NCBI RefSeq assembly: GCF_030035675.1
Contig: NC_084483.1
Coordinates: 4,607,501 to 4,671,500 of the forward strand
Direction of reading: 5' to 3'
DNA length: 64,000 bases
Source: Rhineura floridana
Lineage: Eukaryota > Chordata > Lepidosauria > Squamata > Rhineuridae
The position numbers were made by a program, and so were the translations under genes. This document shows, piece by piece, positions 10,663 to 22,062 of the stretch (position 1 is the first letter of the stretch; each line of letters begins with the position of its first letter). Below the pieces are notes generated by a model. That model ran no database searches, had not been told where the DNA came from, and was given only the letters and a program-made list of their open reading frames with translations.

Positions 10663-11064
10663 GAGAGATCAGTAATATATAGTCACCACAATCAGGGCCA
10701 TCAGGATATAACTAACTTCCCACAGCAACCATGAGGTTGTCAGGAGGGCAGGGGGAGAAGGGAAGCAGCAATGGTTATACTCTAATTTTGTTGTTGCTGC
10801 TAATTTTGTGTTATGCCATGCCCCATGGCAGCCATTTTGTGACTGGTGTCTGTAGCACTTTCGCAAATTCAAAGTGTGCCCACTGGTGCAAAAAGGTTGG
10901 CAACCCCTGGACCAAACAAACCATTTTTAAAAAGAGAGTATTTGGGTTTGTAATATTCTAGAGCACGGTGGGCAATCTAAGAGGACAAAATAATTGTATA
11001 CAATTGTATACATGCTTTTTAGGGGGTGATGCTTCTTAGTAGACATGATTTGTTTTTTTGTGTG
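10663..11064. other. No gene; possible hAT end
   Basis: Contains GCAGCCATTTTGTGACTGGT and AAAAGGTTGGCAACCCCTGG, like the interior and end of a Charlie-type hAT. The boundaries are not resolved. Confidence 0.35.
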
Positions 11065-11135
11065 TGGAAGAAGACAGTACTAAACTAGATGGGCCAATGG
11101 TCTGATTCAGTAGAAGGCAGAGGCAGCTTCCTAAG
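11065..11135 (+). repeat. CR1 LINE 3' UTR fragment
   Basis: CTAAACTAGATGGGCCAATG followed by GTCTGATTCAGTA is the conserved end of amniote CR1. The better copy at 39300-39345 reads GGACTAGATGGGCCACTGGC. The end has lost its octamer tail. Confidence 0.7.
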
Positions 11136-11663
11136 AGATATCCATTGCTACTTTAGTTTTTACAATCAGTCACTGTTTCAAAATGCAGTCATAAAAATGG
11201 GAAAATTCCAGACATATTTAATTGGAGTGAATCAGCAAGGCCTTATGACAGTAAATTTTGAGAGGACAGCTCCACTCTAAATATGAATACATAATTCATT
11301 ACCAAAGTGTAAGGAGAATATTGCTTTTTTAAACTGGAACACTGAAGTCCTGAAGATTCCAAAAACTCTGAGGGGAGTTTTACTTCATTGCAAAGATAAC
11401 AATCTGACAAAAAAAAAGTTACAGAATATATAATTTTAAACTTGGGTCAGATTCTGCTACATTAAATGCAAATATAGCTTAAAATGCACACAAACCAATA
11501 CAGATGTTGCCAGAACCGGAAAAGTTACATAGGCCAAATGATAGCCATCTTAGTTATGCGATGGAGATGGCTTATCTCCATCTGGAAATCAACAGGAGGT
11601 ATTATCTCAGTTTCTCTCAATGTGCTTCTCAGCAGCTTTGAAGCAGTAGACTCCAATATTCTT
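11136..11663. other. No gene recognised
   Basis: Unique sequence between repeats. Nothing supported. Confidence 0.4.
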
Positions 11664-11671
11664 TTGGATTG

Positions 11672-11771
11672 CAGAGCTTGGAAAAGTTACTTTTTTGAAC
11701 TACAACTCCCATCAGCCCCAGCCAGGGCTGATGGGAGTTGTAGTTCAAAAAAGTAACTTTTCCAAGCTCTG
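11672..11771. mobile_element. hAT foldback MITE (CAGAGCTTGGAAAAG family) with perfect 8-bp TSD
   Basis: An almost perfect 100-bp palindrome. CAGAGCTTGGAAAAGTTACT at the left is mirrored by AGTAACTTTTCCAAGCTCTG at the right, around ACTCCCATCAGCCCCAGCC. It is flanked by TTGGATTG at 11664-11671 and 11772-11779. Eight-base duplications are the mark of hAT transposases. Other copies lie at 21944-22062 and 35342-35459. The arms are nearly identical, so this copy is young. Confidence 0.9.
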
Positions 11772-11779
11772 TTGGATTG

Positions 11780-12249
11780 TTTAGAACAACTGACAGCTAT
11801 CTCAGGGAGGGTGCTCTAGTAGATTTTGTACCTTTGTGTCATCTGAAAGTGGGGCTCAGGGATGATTACTGGGGATGCTATGTCAGCTTCCTAAGACTCG
11901 TTATGTAGAATACTGTAAGGCTTAATGTTTTCTCTAAAGCCGTTTAATATCTCTATGAAGCCACTGTGCAAGTTCATTCATAGCTTTGGGATTGAGTGTC
12001 ATTAATATGACAATGGAACCTCTCATTCAGCTTCTGGGAGACGCTGACTCTGTCCTGAACTAGTGCTTGGACATTGGGGTCAAGTAGGATGAAAGTGGAC
12101 ATGATGTATTGACTTTGAATCCAGCTAAGATGGAGGTGATATTAGTAGGGAACACCAATGCTTGGTGGGTGGGTGAATTTGCCTATGATTGATGTGGCTG
12201 TTCTTGCCCTACCTGTCCAATCAAGTGAGGAGCTTAGATATACTCCTTG
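11780..12249. other. Mostly unassigned; possible old L2 body
   Basis: Segments such as AATCCAGCTAAGATGGAGGT hint at a diverged L2 reverse-transcriptase region (the NPAKMEVI motif). Decay prevents a firm call. Confidence 0.4.
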
Positions 12250-12990
12250 ATTATTATTATTATTATTATTATTTATTAAATTTATATACCGCCCGACTAG
12301 CGATAGCTCTCTGGGCGGTGAACATAAAATAGTATAAAAATACAATGAATAACAAAATAATATTAAAATACAATCAACAATACAATAAACATTATTAAAA
12401 TTAGATCAATGTAACTTAAAATGCTTCAGAGAATAGGAAGGTTTTGACCTGGCGCCGGAAGGAAAGCAGAGTCGGCGCCAGGCGTACTTCCTCAGGGAGA
12501 CTGTTCCATAGTTCGGGGGCCACCACTGAGAAGGCCCTAGATCTTGTCATCACCCTCCGGGCCTCCCTGTGAGTTGGAACCCGGAGGAGGGCCTTCGTAG
12601 CAGAACGTAGTGCACGGGCCGGTTCATATCGGAAGAGGCGTTCCGCAAGGTATCGTGGTCCCGCACCGTATAAGGCTTTATAGGTTAATACCAACACTTT
12701 GAATCTAGCCCGGAAACATATTGGCAACCAGTGCAAGCTGGCCAGAACAGGTGTTATATGCTCGGACCGCTTGGTCCTTGTCAGCAATCTGGCCGCCGCA
12801 TTTTGCACTAGTTGTAGCTTCCGAACTGTCTTCAAAGGTAGCCCTACGTAAAGCGCATTACAGTAATCCAAACGTGAGGTTACCAGAGCATGTACCACTG
12901 ATGTAAGGTCCTCTTTACTCAAATAGGGACGTAGCTGGGCTACCAACCGAAGTTGGTAAAACGCATTCCTAACCACCGAGATCCAGATCT
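12250..12990 (-). mobile_element. Young L2-type LINE, 5' truncated
   Basis: An (ATT)n tail at the left end, the conserved GGGCGGTATATAAATTTAAT 3' UTR motif in reverse, and an uninterrupted 186-codon frame upstream of it. Only the C-terminal end of ORF2 remains. The frame is intact and the 3' end complete, so this is one of the younger LINE copies in the window. Sequence to the right (12990-13100) does not continue the polymerase. Confidence 0.9.
12416..12976 (-). CDS. C-terminal part of L2 reverse transcriptase polyprotein
   Basis: The 186 residues cover the thumb and downstream connection region: VVHALVTSRLDYCNALYVGL, VRKLQLVQNAAARLLTRTKR, ITPVLASLHWLPICFRARFK, and the terminal SVVAPELWNSLPEEVRLAP and FRRQVKTFLF motifs. 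These are the standard landmarks of L2 ORF2. The catalytic YADD region lies further upstream and is absent, so the fragment cannot be active by itself. Compare the longer copy at 40221-41180. Confidence 0.9.
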   Translation of the reverse strand: MVRNAFYQLRLVAQLRPYLSKEDLTSVVHALVTSRLDYCNALYVGLPLKTVRKLQLVQNAAARLLTRTKRSEHITPVLASLHWLPICFRARFKVLVLTYKALYGAGPRYLAERLFRYEPARALRSATKALLRVPTHREARRVMTRSRAFSVVAPELWNSLPEEVRLAPTLLSFRRQVKTFLFSEAF

Positions 12991-14530
12991 AATTCGTGAG
13001 AAGCAGGTTGGAGGCGGTGGTAGGAGGGTCTTTGTTAATTGTTGTGCAGTGCAGAGACTTCCCCTCCGTTTAGAAAGGTCAGATATTGTTTATAAATTTC
13101 TTCTATGGGCCATATTAGTTAATTCGGACATCAGTTAATTTGTGAATGTTTTAAGCAGCCAGTCTTCAATACTTGGGATATTTTAAATTTTCCAGTATTG
13201 TGGAAGAACAATCCTTGCTGCAATCATCAGGTTTACAGTCAAGTACACACTAACCCTCTTAAGGCATTATAACATTCTACATGTGTAGGAGGCATAGAAC
13301 TGTGTGTGCCAGCCCTGCTCACTCCCAACCTTGTTCCTGGCCTTTAGATTTTCCTTCCTGTTGGACAATCAAGGAAAACCTGGCTGCTATATAAACGACA
13401 AACTAAGCAATTGGAAACTAATTGTAGAAAGCAACTGGATTTTTTTTTTTTTTTTTGCTGGTTGCTGGGTTAATTTTTCTGTCCAGAAACCCTGAAAAAG
13501 CGTTACATTGGGAAAATCAGAAATTAGGCCTGAGTTACAGCCTAGATGGCCAGCCAGCAAGCTAGCTAACTGTAGTGTACAGAGCAATATTTCTATTCCT
13601 TTAGGTCTGTTTTCATCCTTTACCATCAAGCAATCAAGAAAAATAAAAATAAATCCTCTATGATTGTGTATATGAAAGTGCTTTAGAAGTAAAGGATAGC
13701 CATTTTTTTCAGATCACTTTCCCTTTATTTCACCCTTCAGCAATAATCACCCAATCCTGCTTGACTCATTATAATAACTGCAGAATAAACAAACTTACTT
13801 CTTACTGTAGGCGAACAAACATGCTTCTTTATTGCTGGCTGGGTACAGAACACAAATGAAAATGAAAAGCAGAGCAAAGCAAAGCCCAAGGGGTGGAGTC
13901 TAACTCTAGCTCATAATTTAAAGTTCAAATATTTAATTCTTCAAGAGTCATGTTTTTTTCAGGCTTTTTTTTCAGGATCACTTGAGTAATTATAGGGTGA
14001 TTGTGATAATGACAAATCCACCCTCAGTCAGGGGAAGCCTTGAGTAAGCAGACTTTTAGGGGCTCTTCCAGATGAGGCTTTTGTTGTGCACTCACTCTGT
14101 CTTATTCACTGACCTTTTCAGAGGGTCCTATTCTTAAATTGCTCCTGTTCTTAAATCAAACTATCATTCTTTAAAAGGAGGTTGTCATTGTGTGTCATGT
14201 CACAAATTTAAAAGACAATTTCCCAAATAATCCTAGGAGGGTGGCGACAAAGCATAGCTCAGAGTGGGCGGCACTCTCATCCCCCCCCCCCCAGCTAAAG
14301 GGCCACCGCCGTCATCCATCTAGTAATTATAATCAAGTAATAATGATGGCAGAGATTCCTCTACTGAATGCTCATTTCAAGTTGGAGCTCTTTATTGTGT
14401 GCAGTTGTATATGTTTAGGATACTTTTTATTTTTATATAGTATAAATAGGAGTGTCCAACTGACTTCATTGGGACTTACTTCCAACTAATGATGCGTAGG
14501 GTTGGGATATAACTATACTACAACAAGTAT
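12991..14530. other. No gene recognised
   Basis: Unique AT-rich sequence with a T17 run near 13440. Sequence near 14452-14487 (ACTTCATTGGGACTTACTTC) belongs to the recurrent ACTTCTGAGTAGAC-type short repeat described in the findings. No coding exon is supported. Confidence 0.4.
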
Positions 14531-14534
14531 TATA

Positions 14535-14755
14535 CCTTTGTTGTTGTTGTTATCATCATCATCATCATTTATTTAAATAGTGCCATCAGATATGGCACTG
14601 AACATAAAATAAAACAATAAATTCAAGTCCCTGATCCAAAAGGCATATAATCTAAATAAAATAGAATGTGGACAACATAGAAAAAGAGGGAAAACAGAGG
14701 ACAAAGCGAGGACTTCAAATACACATACAAATCATAGAAAATAAAAAACCTAAGT
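14535..14755 (-). repeat. LINE 3' tail (L2/CR1-like)
   Basis: (TTG)n(TCA)n repeats pass into ATTTATTTAAATAGTGCCAT and then A-rich sequence, the layout of a reverse-strand LINE 3' UTR ending in a microsatellite. No polymerase frame remains. Confidence 0.45.
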
Positions 14756-15190
14756 TGAAATTCCCAAGTCCCTTTAAAGTGGTGTTTTGTTTTTGTAACT
14801 TAATTCACTATATGTTCTATTTTTAAATTGTTTCTATTTTCAATATTTATCATGCAGTTAGGACTCTTATGCTGAAAGGCCTGCATCCATCCAGGTTGAC
14901 AAGAAATGGGTTTACAGCTTTGCATTTAGCAGCTTACAAGGTAAATTGGTTTCAAATTAAATAATTGTATTAATGGTCTCATCCTTTCTCTCCCTGTCTG
15001 CCTTTCCCTTTCCAGCACTTGGTCTTTGGCAGCACTATGGTGTCAGGAGCACTGGAAATTAATGTTGTCTCAGTGCTGTGGGTGTTTTGCTTATTGCTGC
15101 AGCAGCTCTGGGGCAGCGGAAGGGAAACCTTCCTCTCTTCCTCCCTCTTGCTGTTTTTGAAGCAGAAATGGGAATGTACAGTAGAGTGAC
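14756..15190. other. No gene recognised
   Basis: No supported feature. Confidence 0.4.
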
Positions 15191-15194
15191 TGTA

Positions 15195-15410
15195 GGGGGT
15201 GGAGTTGAGACAAGCATATTCTACCTCCACTACTGGATACAGTATGCTTCTGAATACCAGTTGCTGGAAACTGCAGGAGGGGAGAGTGCTCTTACACTCA
15301 GGTCCTCATTGTGGACTTCCCGCTGGTATCTGTTTGGCAACTGTGAGAACAGGATGCTAAGCTAGGTGGACCATTGGTCTGATCCAGGAGGGTCTTCTTA
15401 TGGTCTTAAG
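15195..15410 (+). repeat. CR1 LINE 3' UTR fragment
   Basis: Matches the 3' UTR of the CR1 at 38643-39363: ATGCTTCTGAATACCAGTTG, GGAGGGGAGAGTGCTCTTAC, TGTGAGAACAGGATGCTAAG, then GGTCTGATCCAGGAGGGTCT. It ends with CTTATGGTCTTA, a worn form of the CR1 octamer tail. Confidence 0.85.
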
Positions 15411-15599
15411 GAGAGAGGAGTTGATTTCTTCTGTGTCTCAGACTAAAATCTGAACTGGAGAACGTATGGGAGGATTGTAATGCTTGTTTCATATTTGAAG
15501 CAAGCATCATCGGCTGCCAGAATTTATAATGCAAGCCTGGAACGTAACAAACATTTTAACTTCTGTTTATAACTGACATAATCAAAACACTTGAAGCTA

Positions 15600-17400
15600 G
15601 GTATCTGTACACCCCCCTCTAGGATGCACACAATGTAGTGAGGGGGTTTGAGAGTGTTGAAGAAGCTGACAGCAATCCCGTCAGGAGTCTAGACCAAGAG
15701 GATAGACTCCTAGCAGGGGCACCCAAGGTGGAATGGTAAAAGCTGAGACACCAGACTAAGATGCATCCAAACTCAGAGGAAGGCAATGGTAAACCACCTC
15801 TGAATACATCTTACCATGAAAACCCTATGAACAGAGTATCTAAAATGCAACACAAGATAGTGCTGGAAGATGAGACCCCCCCAGGTCAGAAGACACTCAC
15901 TGAGCTACTGCGGAAGAACAAGTAGCGCTGTGACTAATGACGCAGCTGGGTCAAAGCCGAAAGGAAGCCCAGAGGCTGATGAACATAGACGCAAAAGGGG
16001 AGTCCAGAGTTGTACGACACACACAAGTAGAAACATGGAATGTGAGAAGCATGAACTAGAGAAAATTAGAAATTGTCAAGAAAGAAGTGGAACGTATCAA
16101 CATTACAGTACTTGGCGTGAGTGAATTAAAATGGATGGGAATGGGACATGGGCTCCTGCTGGGGGAAGGGCGGGATATAAATCAAATAATAAATAAATAA
16201 ATAAATACATAAATTTCAATCAGGCAACTACAAAATATTTTATGGAGCAAATGAGAAATTAAGAAGAAACAGGGATGTTTTAATAGTGAGAAATGATATA
16301 GCAAAAGCAATTAGGAGCTACAATGCAAGGTCTGAGCGAGTGATATCAATGAGATTAAACGGGAAACCTATTAACATAACCACAATCCAAGTCTACGTTC
16401 CAACGGCAAATGCAGAAGAAGGGGAATTGGACAGATTTTATGCAGAAGTACAGGAAGAAATTGATCACACACCAAAACAAAATGTTCTGATAATCATGGG
16501 AGACTAGAATGCAAAAGTAGGGAACAGAGAACTAGGAATTGTGGAGAAATGGGGCTTAGGAGATAGAAATGAGGCAGGAGAAACACTTATTGAATTCTGT
16601 GAAGCCAATAATTTGTTTCTCGCAAACACATTTTTAGCTACCGAAAAGACGACTGTACACATGGACATCACCAAATGGTCAATATAGGAATCAAATTGAT
16701 TATATAATTGGTAGCAGAACATGGAGAAGTTCCATACTTTCTGCAAAAACAAGACCAGGAGCAGACTGCGGTACAGATCACGAACTGGTAATATTGAAAA
16801 TCAAACTAAAGCTAAAGAAGAACAACAAATCAATCATAATGCCAAAATACAATTTAAATAACATCCCAGAAGAATATAAAGAACAAATAAGAACAGATTT
16901 GAGGCTTTAAACATAGTTGACAGAGAACCAGAAGAACTATGAAGCCAGAAACATTATCAGGGAAGAATGTAAAAAGACAATACCTCTAGTTAAAAAGAAA
17001 GACCTCAATGGATGACAGAAGAAACTCTTAAAATGGTTAAAGAGAGAAGGAAACCAAAAGCAAAAGGAGATAGACACACAGTTAGAACCCTAAATGTAAC
17101 AATACAGTGATTAGTACGTAGGAGTAAAGTGAACTGTTACAATAGTTACTGTATAGAAATAGAAGAGGACAACAAAAAGGGAAGAACAAGAGACCTGTTC
17201 CAAAGGATTACAGAAATGAAAGGGAAATTTCAACCAAGAGTAGGGATGTTGAATAGTCAACAAGGGAACACACTGACTGACTGAGATGAAATAAAAGAAG
17301 ATGGAAGCAATACACTGAAAAACTCTATAAAAGAGATGCAAGGATGACAGATTCACTCATGGAGGAGCCGTATGATGAAGAACCAGATCTTAAAATAAAT
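15600..17400 (+). mobile_element. Bov-B (RTE) LINE, 5' half
   Basis: Starts with the 5' region (AGACACCAGACTAAGATGCA, GAAGGCAATGGTAAACCACC) and continues into the apurinic-like endonuclease. A readable piece at 16286-16507 contains SYNARSERVISMRLNGKPIN, TTIQVYVPTANAEEGELDRF and NVLIIMGD, followed in the same frame after one stop by NAKVG. Later pieces read EFCEANNLFLANTF and KTTVHM, then fall apart before the reverse-transcriptase domain. Several stops and shifts interrupt it, so it is inactive. Bov-B is widespread in squamates and known for horizontal transfer. It contains a 60-bp L2 tail at 16149-16207. Confidence 0.85.
16149..16207 (+). repeat. Severely truncated L2-type LINE tail inside the Bov-B
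   Basis: GGGCTCCTGCTGGGGGAAGG, then GGCGGGATATAAATCAAATA, then (AAAT)n. The same tail ends the L2 copies at 21310 and 41390. Removing it rejoins the Bov-B frame between WMGMG and HFQSGNYKIFY, so it is a separate insertion only about 60 bp long. Confidence 0.75.
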
Positions 17401-19197
17401 TAAATATCACATTTGAGATTTTTCTTCAGATCAGATTAGCTGTTGAATTGTTGGGTAGTCAGGTAATCATAACAATCTGCTCATTATGGGATCAGACCAT
17501 TTGTTATTATGGGATGGAGCAAAACTCTATTATTACACTTTACTTTTCACTTCCTTTCAGTTTCTGTCCAGGTTTGTTCCACAGTCTGAAAATAAAGTGA
17601 GTAGAAATTTTATTTGTATGTAAAAAGGATTTCCTATACAAAAATAATTATTTAGGTCCAGTTATTAAGAAGATGTCATACTGTGATTGCCACAAGCTGA
17701 TTGCAGCAGCTTGTCAGTTTACAACAAATTCACCTAATATTTTTTCCTTGCAGTGCTCCCATATAAGGGATGAAAGCATGATATCACAACCACATGCTGT
17801 TTCCAAAAACAAAGTCATCATGCAGCTCAGTACTCCTATCCCAAGTCCTTTCTCAAGTGTTCATAATATTAGTCATGTGACAACATATATCTAACTACTA
17901 TAACTACAGTCTATATTTGCAAACCCAGACACATTGTTGTGGTTGCCCGAGTTGTGTTGTATGAAGGCTCCAAATGCGTTGAACTGTTTTGGAATAAGAA
18001 ATAGGCATCATATGAATCCCAAACACAGATAATGGTGACATCACACACACTTTATTTTGCACATAACAGGAATTTGCAAGAGATTTGATCATGCAGATAG
18101 GACTTCATATATCCTAAGGATACATACAGTGTAAAATTGCTACTGTGCTGCTATCCCAGGTAGACAGATAGTGGCTATGCCTGATCTATTAATGCATTCA
18201 GTACTGCAGATCATATTACCACTTTAAAAATGGTGGAAACATTTTGAGTAAATCTGGCCTAGTAACATCTCTTAGTGAAAAGAAAAATTACCTGTGAATG
18301 CTAAGCCTAGCAGCAGACGTTCTCCCTGGAATATCTTTATGCATGTATCTTTTCTATTCTAATGTCCTTCCTCTCTCACTGGTGTGGTTCCCATAGTGGG
18401 CGTTTCAACTAGTACATAACTATCCCGGAGACAAGAAAATATATTTTATTTTTGAAGATTTGATCTGGTGATACCACATTCCACACTACATTCCAGACCT
18501 TTCCCTTTCTGAACTTTAAGACGACTCCCCACCCCCCACCCCCGCCGCCTTTAAAAACTAATGTCAGAGATGCTGCTGAGCCAATGCTGGAGGCAGGCAC
18601 TTAGTTTGATATATGAGTTTTGGACTTGAATATTGGTATGGTAACACACTGCCATCAAGCTAGAGATGGTGCAGAATCTTTCCACCATGTCCAGTCATGC
18701 ACCAAGTGGAGATGTATGACAATTATTCCTAAGCACTCTGTTCTTTGCATGAGTTTTGCTTCCACTTAGCACAGGCATCCTAAATCTATTTATTCTTGTT
18801 TATACATCAGTTTGCTTGATGTTTAATACATCAGAATGAAATGTTACCCTATTAGATTACAACAAAAGTAACAATTATAGGTAGACTATTAGGATATGAA
18901 GCTTTTGATTGTAGTTGTTATAAGAGTTGGCAGCCCCATAACGTCGTAAGGCAACACTCAATGGCATAACAAAATTCCATCTCATGGAATCTCTATACAG
19001 TATCCCATCCCAGGAGCCCCAGGCTTTGGGATGTTGCAGATCTGGCCACTCTAGGCACATCCTACCAATAACATATTTATCTGACAGGAGATACGCTTTC
19101 CTTCAGGGAGCTCAACAGGACATATATAGGGATCCTATGTGGTCTCTAATCCAGGCACTGACCAGACCCAGACCTAGACCTGTACCAAGTGCCTTCA
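17401..19197. other. No gene recognised
   Basis: Unique AT-rich sequence. A C-rich run (about 18528-18548) is the only compositional oddity. Nothing else supported. Confidence 0.4.
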
Positions 19198-19246
19198 GGC
19201 CATGCTAGGGTTGCCAGGTCAGAAGCATCCCAAAACCTGATATTAT

Positions 19247-19360
19247 AGGGGCGGGCCTGAGTGATGTCATGGGGGCGGGCCCGAGTGATGTCACAGGGTG
19301 GGCCTGAGTGATGTCATGGGGTGGGCCCGAGTGATGTCACGGGGCAGGCCTGAGTGATGT
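19247..19360 (+). repeat. Five-unit tandem repeat within the hAT element
   Basis: Units of about 24 bp built on GGGCGGGCCTGAGTGATGTC occur five times with small differences (CCTGAG or CCCGAG, CAT or CAC). They lie just inside the left end of the hAT-type element. Subterminal repeats of this sort are common transposase-binding sites in DNA transposons, but that role is only inferred here. The TGATGTCA core also resembles a CRE/AP-1 site. Confidence 0.85.
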
Positions 19361-20370
19361 CATTAAGCATGATACATTAAGCATCAATCACAGTTGCTTG
19401 GAGCATACAATTAAAAAAAATCTGATTGGAAATCAAGCTAGAAATCTTAGCTAAAAGATGGAGCCTGGGTAGGGAACATTTAATCTAGCCTACTTGCTTT
19501 CGGCAAGAAGGGTTTAAGTGCCTTCAGGCCAGGCTAGGCCAGTCACCAGAAGGCCACTGTAGGAAGAAAGGAGCCTAGTGTTGTGGAGATGTTAGATGGG
19601 AGCATTCGGGAGTAAAGATGGATGCCCCTGAAGGCTTCAATTCTAAACACAATTACTAAGGGACTAAGCCCCATAGAACTCAACAGGACTTACTTCTGAG
19701 TAGACATAGTTTGGATTTTCCTGTTGGTAAAGCTTGACTAGGGATCCTTTGGAAAGACATCCATATCGAAGCAGGGTCGGCAACCCCCTGCCTGGAATGC
19801 CCTGCCCTTATCTTTTAATGTGGCTGCTCCAAACGTCTTTACAGATTTGACCCTTCACTCCAGAAAGAGGTGTGAGAAATGAGTAAGAGTAAGAAGATTC
19901 TCTACCCTTTCTGTCTACCCTGTGGGCTGCTATAAACTCACTTTGACAGCCAACCCAATTCCAGTGAGTAATAATTGACAGAGAGAAAACACACATAGTT
20001 TGGTCTACCTTCACAGGCAGCAGCTTGGGAACAACTGCAGCCACACTTTCAAATATGTGAATTCTCTTTTACCATTATTGGGCAAGAAACAAACTGCCGT
20101 GAAACCAACAAGGTGCATCATCAATGGGTTTTAGGGGGTTGAGCTGAGTACATGCAACCACTGCTGTTGCTTCGATGGAAGTAAGGAAGTGAGGTTAAAG
20201 GTAAATGAAATGCAAACAAAAAATGAAAAACAAAAGACAGTGATGCCTTCCTAAATGCAATACCTTACCAAACACAACAAGATTCCTATGAGTAAGGCAG
20301 AAAACAGCATCCCACAACCAGTCAGGATTCATAACCGAAAACCAAAACTAAAAAAATCCTTCCAGCCAGT

Positions 20371-21335
20371 CAGTTAATGCAGAATGCTGCGGCATGATTG
20401 GTGACATGAGTGAGATCCTATCAGCACATAATACCTCTGCTCTGAAATCTGCATTGGTTGCTGATTTGCTACCAGGCCAAGTTCAAGCTGTGCTTTCCAT
20501 GTTATGGGTGCCACATAGTACTTGTTCTGCTCTTGTAAGAAATCTGTCCTGTAAAGTGGCAGCATTTTGGATACTCTGTTCATAGGCTTTTCATGGTAAG
20601 AGGTATTCAGAGGTGGTTTACCATTGCCTTACTTTGACTTTGGACACATAATGAGAAGACATGATTCACTAGAAAAGACAATACAGAAAAACAGAAGGGA
20701 GTAGAAAAAGAGGAAGACCAAACAAGAGATGGATTGATTCCATAAAGGAAGCCACAGACCTGAACTTACAAGATATGAGCAGGGTGGCTCATGACAGATG
20801 CTATTGGAGGTTGCTGATTCATAGGGTTGCCATAAGTCAAAATTGACTTGAAGGCACATAACAACAATGACGTGGCAGCACCTACGCTTTGGAACTCCTT
20901 GCCTATTGACATTAGGCAGATGCCTCTTTTCAGCACCTGCTAAAATCATTTTTTGTTTAGACAAGCCTATCCACGCATGTAGAAGCTATTGTGTTTTTAA
21001 CTCTGTTTTTAACACATTGTTGGTTTTATTAGTTTGAATGTTTTTCAATACATGTCTTTAACTATTTTTGCCAATAATTTTATTGTTTTAATTCTTTCTG
21101 TAAACAGCTTTGAGATTTTTTACAATAAAGCAGTATATAACCGTTGTAAATAAAAGACATAAATAAATTTTGGAGTCACAGCTTTTAAAAATGTTTTTAA
21201 AGATGTTTTGTTTTAATGTATTTTAAAGTCTGTTTTTATTATTTTCAAAGTGTTTTTAGTGCTTTTGTTTGCTGCCCTGGGCTCCTACTGAGAGGAAGGG
21301 TGGGATATAAATCAAATAATAAATGAAAATAAATA
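20371..21335 (+). mobile_element. L2-type LINE fragment, interrupted by Bov-B
   Basis: Begins in AATGCAGAATGCTGCGGC (the VQNAAA region) and continues, after the Bov-B insert, with GTGGCAGCACCTACGCTTTG (VAAPTLWNSLPIDIRQ), then a long T-rich 3' UTR ending GGGTGGGATATAAATCAAAT. Several frame breaks and the low match to young copies point to an old insertion. It is itself inside the hAT-type element. Confidence 0.75.
20565..20872 (+). mobile_element. Bov-B insertion with inverted 5' piece and 9-bp TSD
   Basis: Flanked by GTGGCAGCA at 20556-20564 and 20873-20881. Positions 20571-20630 are the reverse complement of the Bov-B 5' region seen at 15788-15847 (shared GATACTCTGTTCATAGG and GGTGGTTTACCATTGCC). 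From about 20633 onward the element reads forward as the Bov-B C-terminal coding and 3' end (GGGAGTAGAAAAAGAGGAAG, GATGCTATTGGAGGTTGCTG). An inverted front joined to a forward back is the pattern left by twin priming. Confidence 0.75.
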
Positions 21336-21943
21336 AACTTCATTCACCCAACCCAAATTTCAGAATCATGCCACTTTAAGCTGTTTTGCAACTGTTTATA
21401 CTTGTTTTATGGTTATTAGTTTTTAAAGGGATTTATTTCTTATTGTGAGCTGCCTTGGTTTCCACTCACCAACCCTACCTTACAGGGTTGTTGGAAAGAC
21501 TCCATACACACACACCCCCCATATAATAGTTTATTGTCAAACCAGTTGGTCATTGCAGAACATTTTTTTAAAAATCAGTTTTAGTTTCCTACATAATAAA
21601 AAATGTGATACCTGGGTAAACCCTGCCTAATTGCTTTAAAATAGGATTGGAGAGGAAGGGAAAGATTTACAACACAAACACAATTCTTTGTTATGTTTAC
21701 TCAAAAATCCCATTAATTCACAACACAATCCTAACCATGTCTACTCAAAAGTCAGTCCTAATGAATTCAATGGGGTTTACTGCCCTCTCCAACAGCCCAG
21801 GGTCTGACTCTTGCACACACGAGAAAAAAAAAATTAAGCCATATTCTTACTTACCAAAGCCACCGTTTCCTGATGGTGCAATTAAGTGTAGGCACTTCCT
21901 GGCTTCACTTATTGGGTACAATCCTGAAAGGGTGGGGTTAGAG

Positions 21944-22062
21944 CCAGAGATTGGGAAAGTTATTTTTTTTTAACTACAACTCCCATCAGCCCAGTCCAGT
22001 GGCCATCCTGGCTGGGGCTGATGAGAGTTGTAGTTTTAAAAAAGTAACTTTTCCAAGCTCTG
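21944..22062. mobile_element. hAT foldback MITE (CAGAGCTTGGAAAAG family), older copy
   Basis: CAGAGATTGGGAAAGTTATT at the left mirrors AGTAACTTTTCCAAGCTCTG at the right, with AACTCCCATCAGCCCAGTCC inside. The flanks GTTAGAGC and CTAGGAGC match only in part. It is the same family as the perfect copies at 11672 and 35342. Confidence 0.85.
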
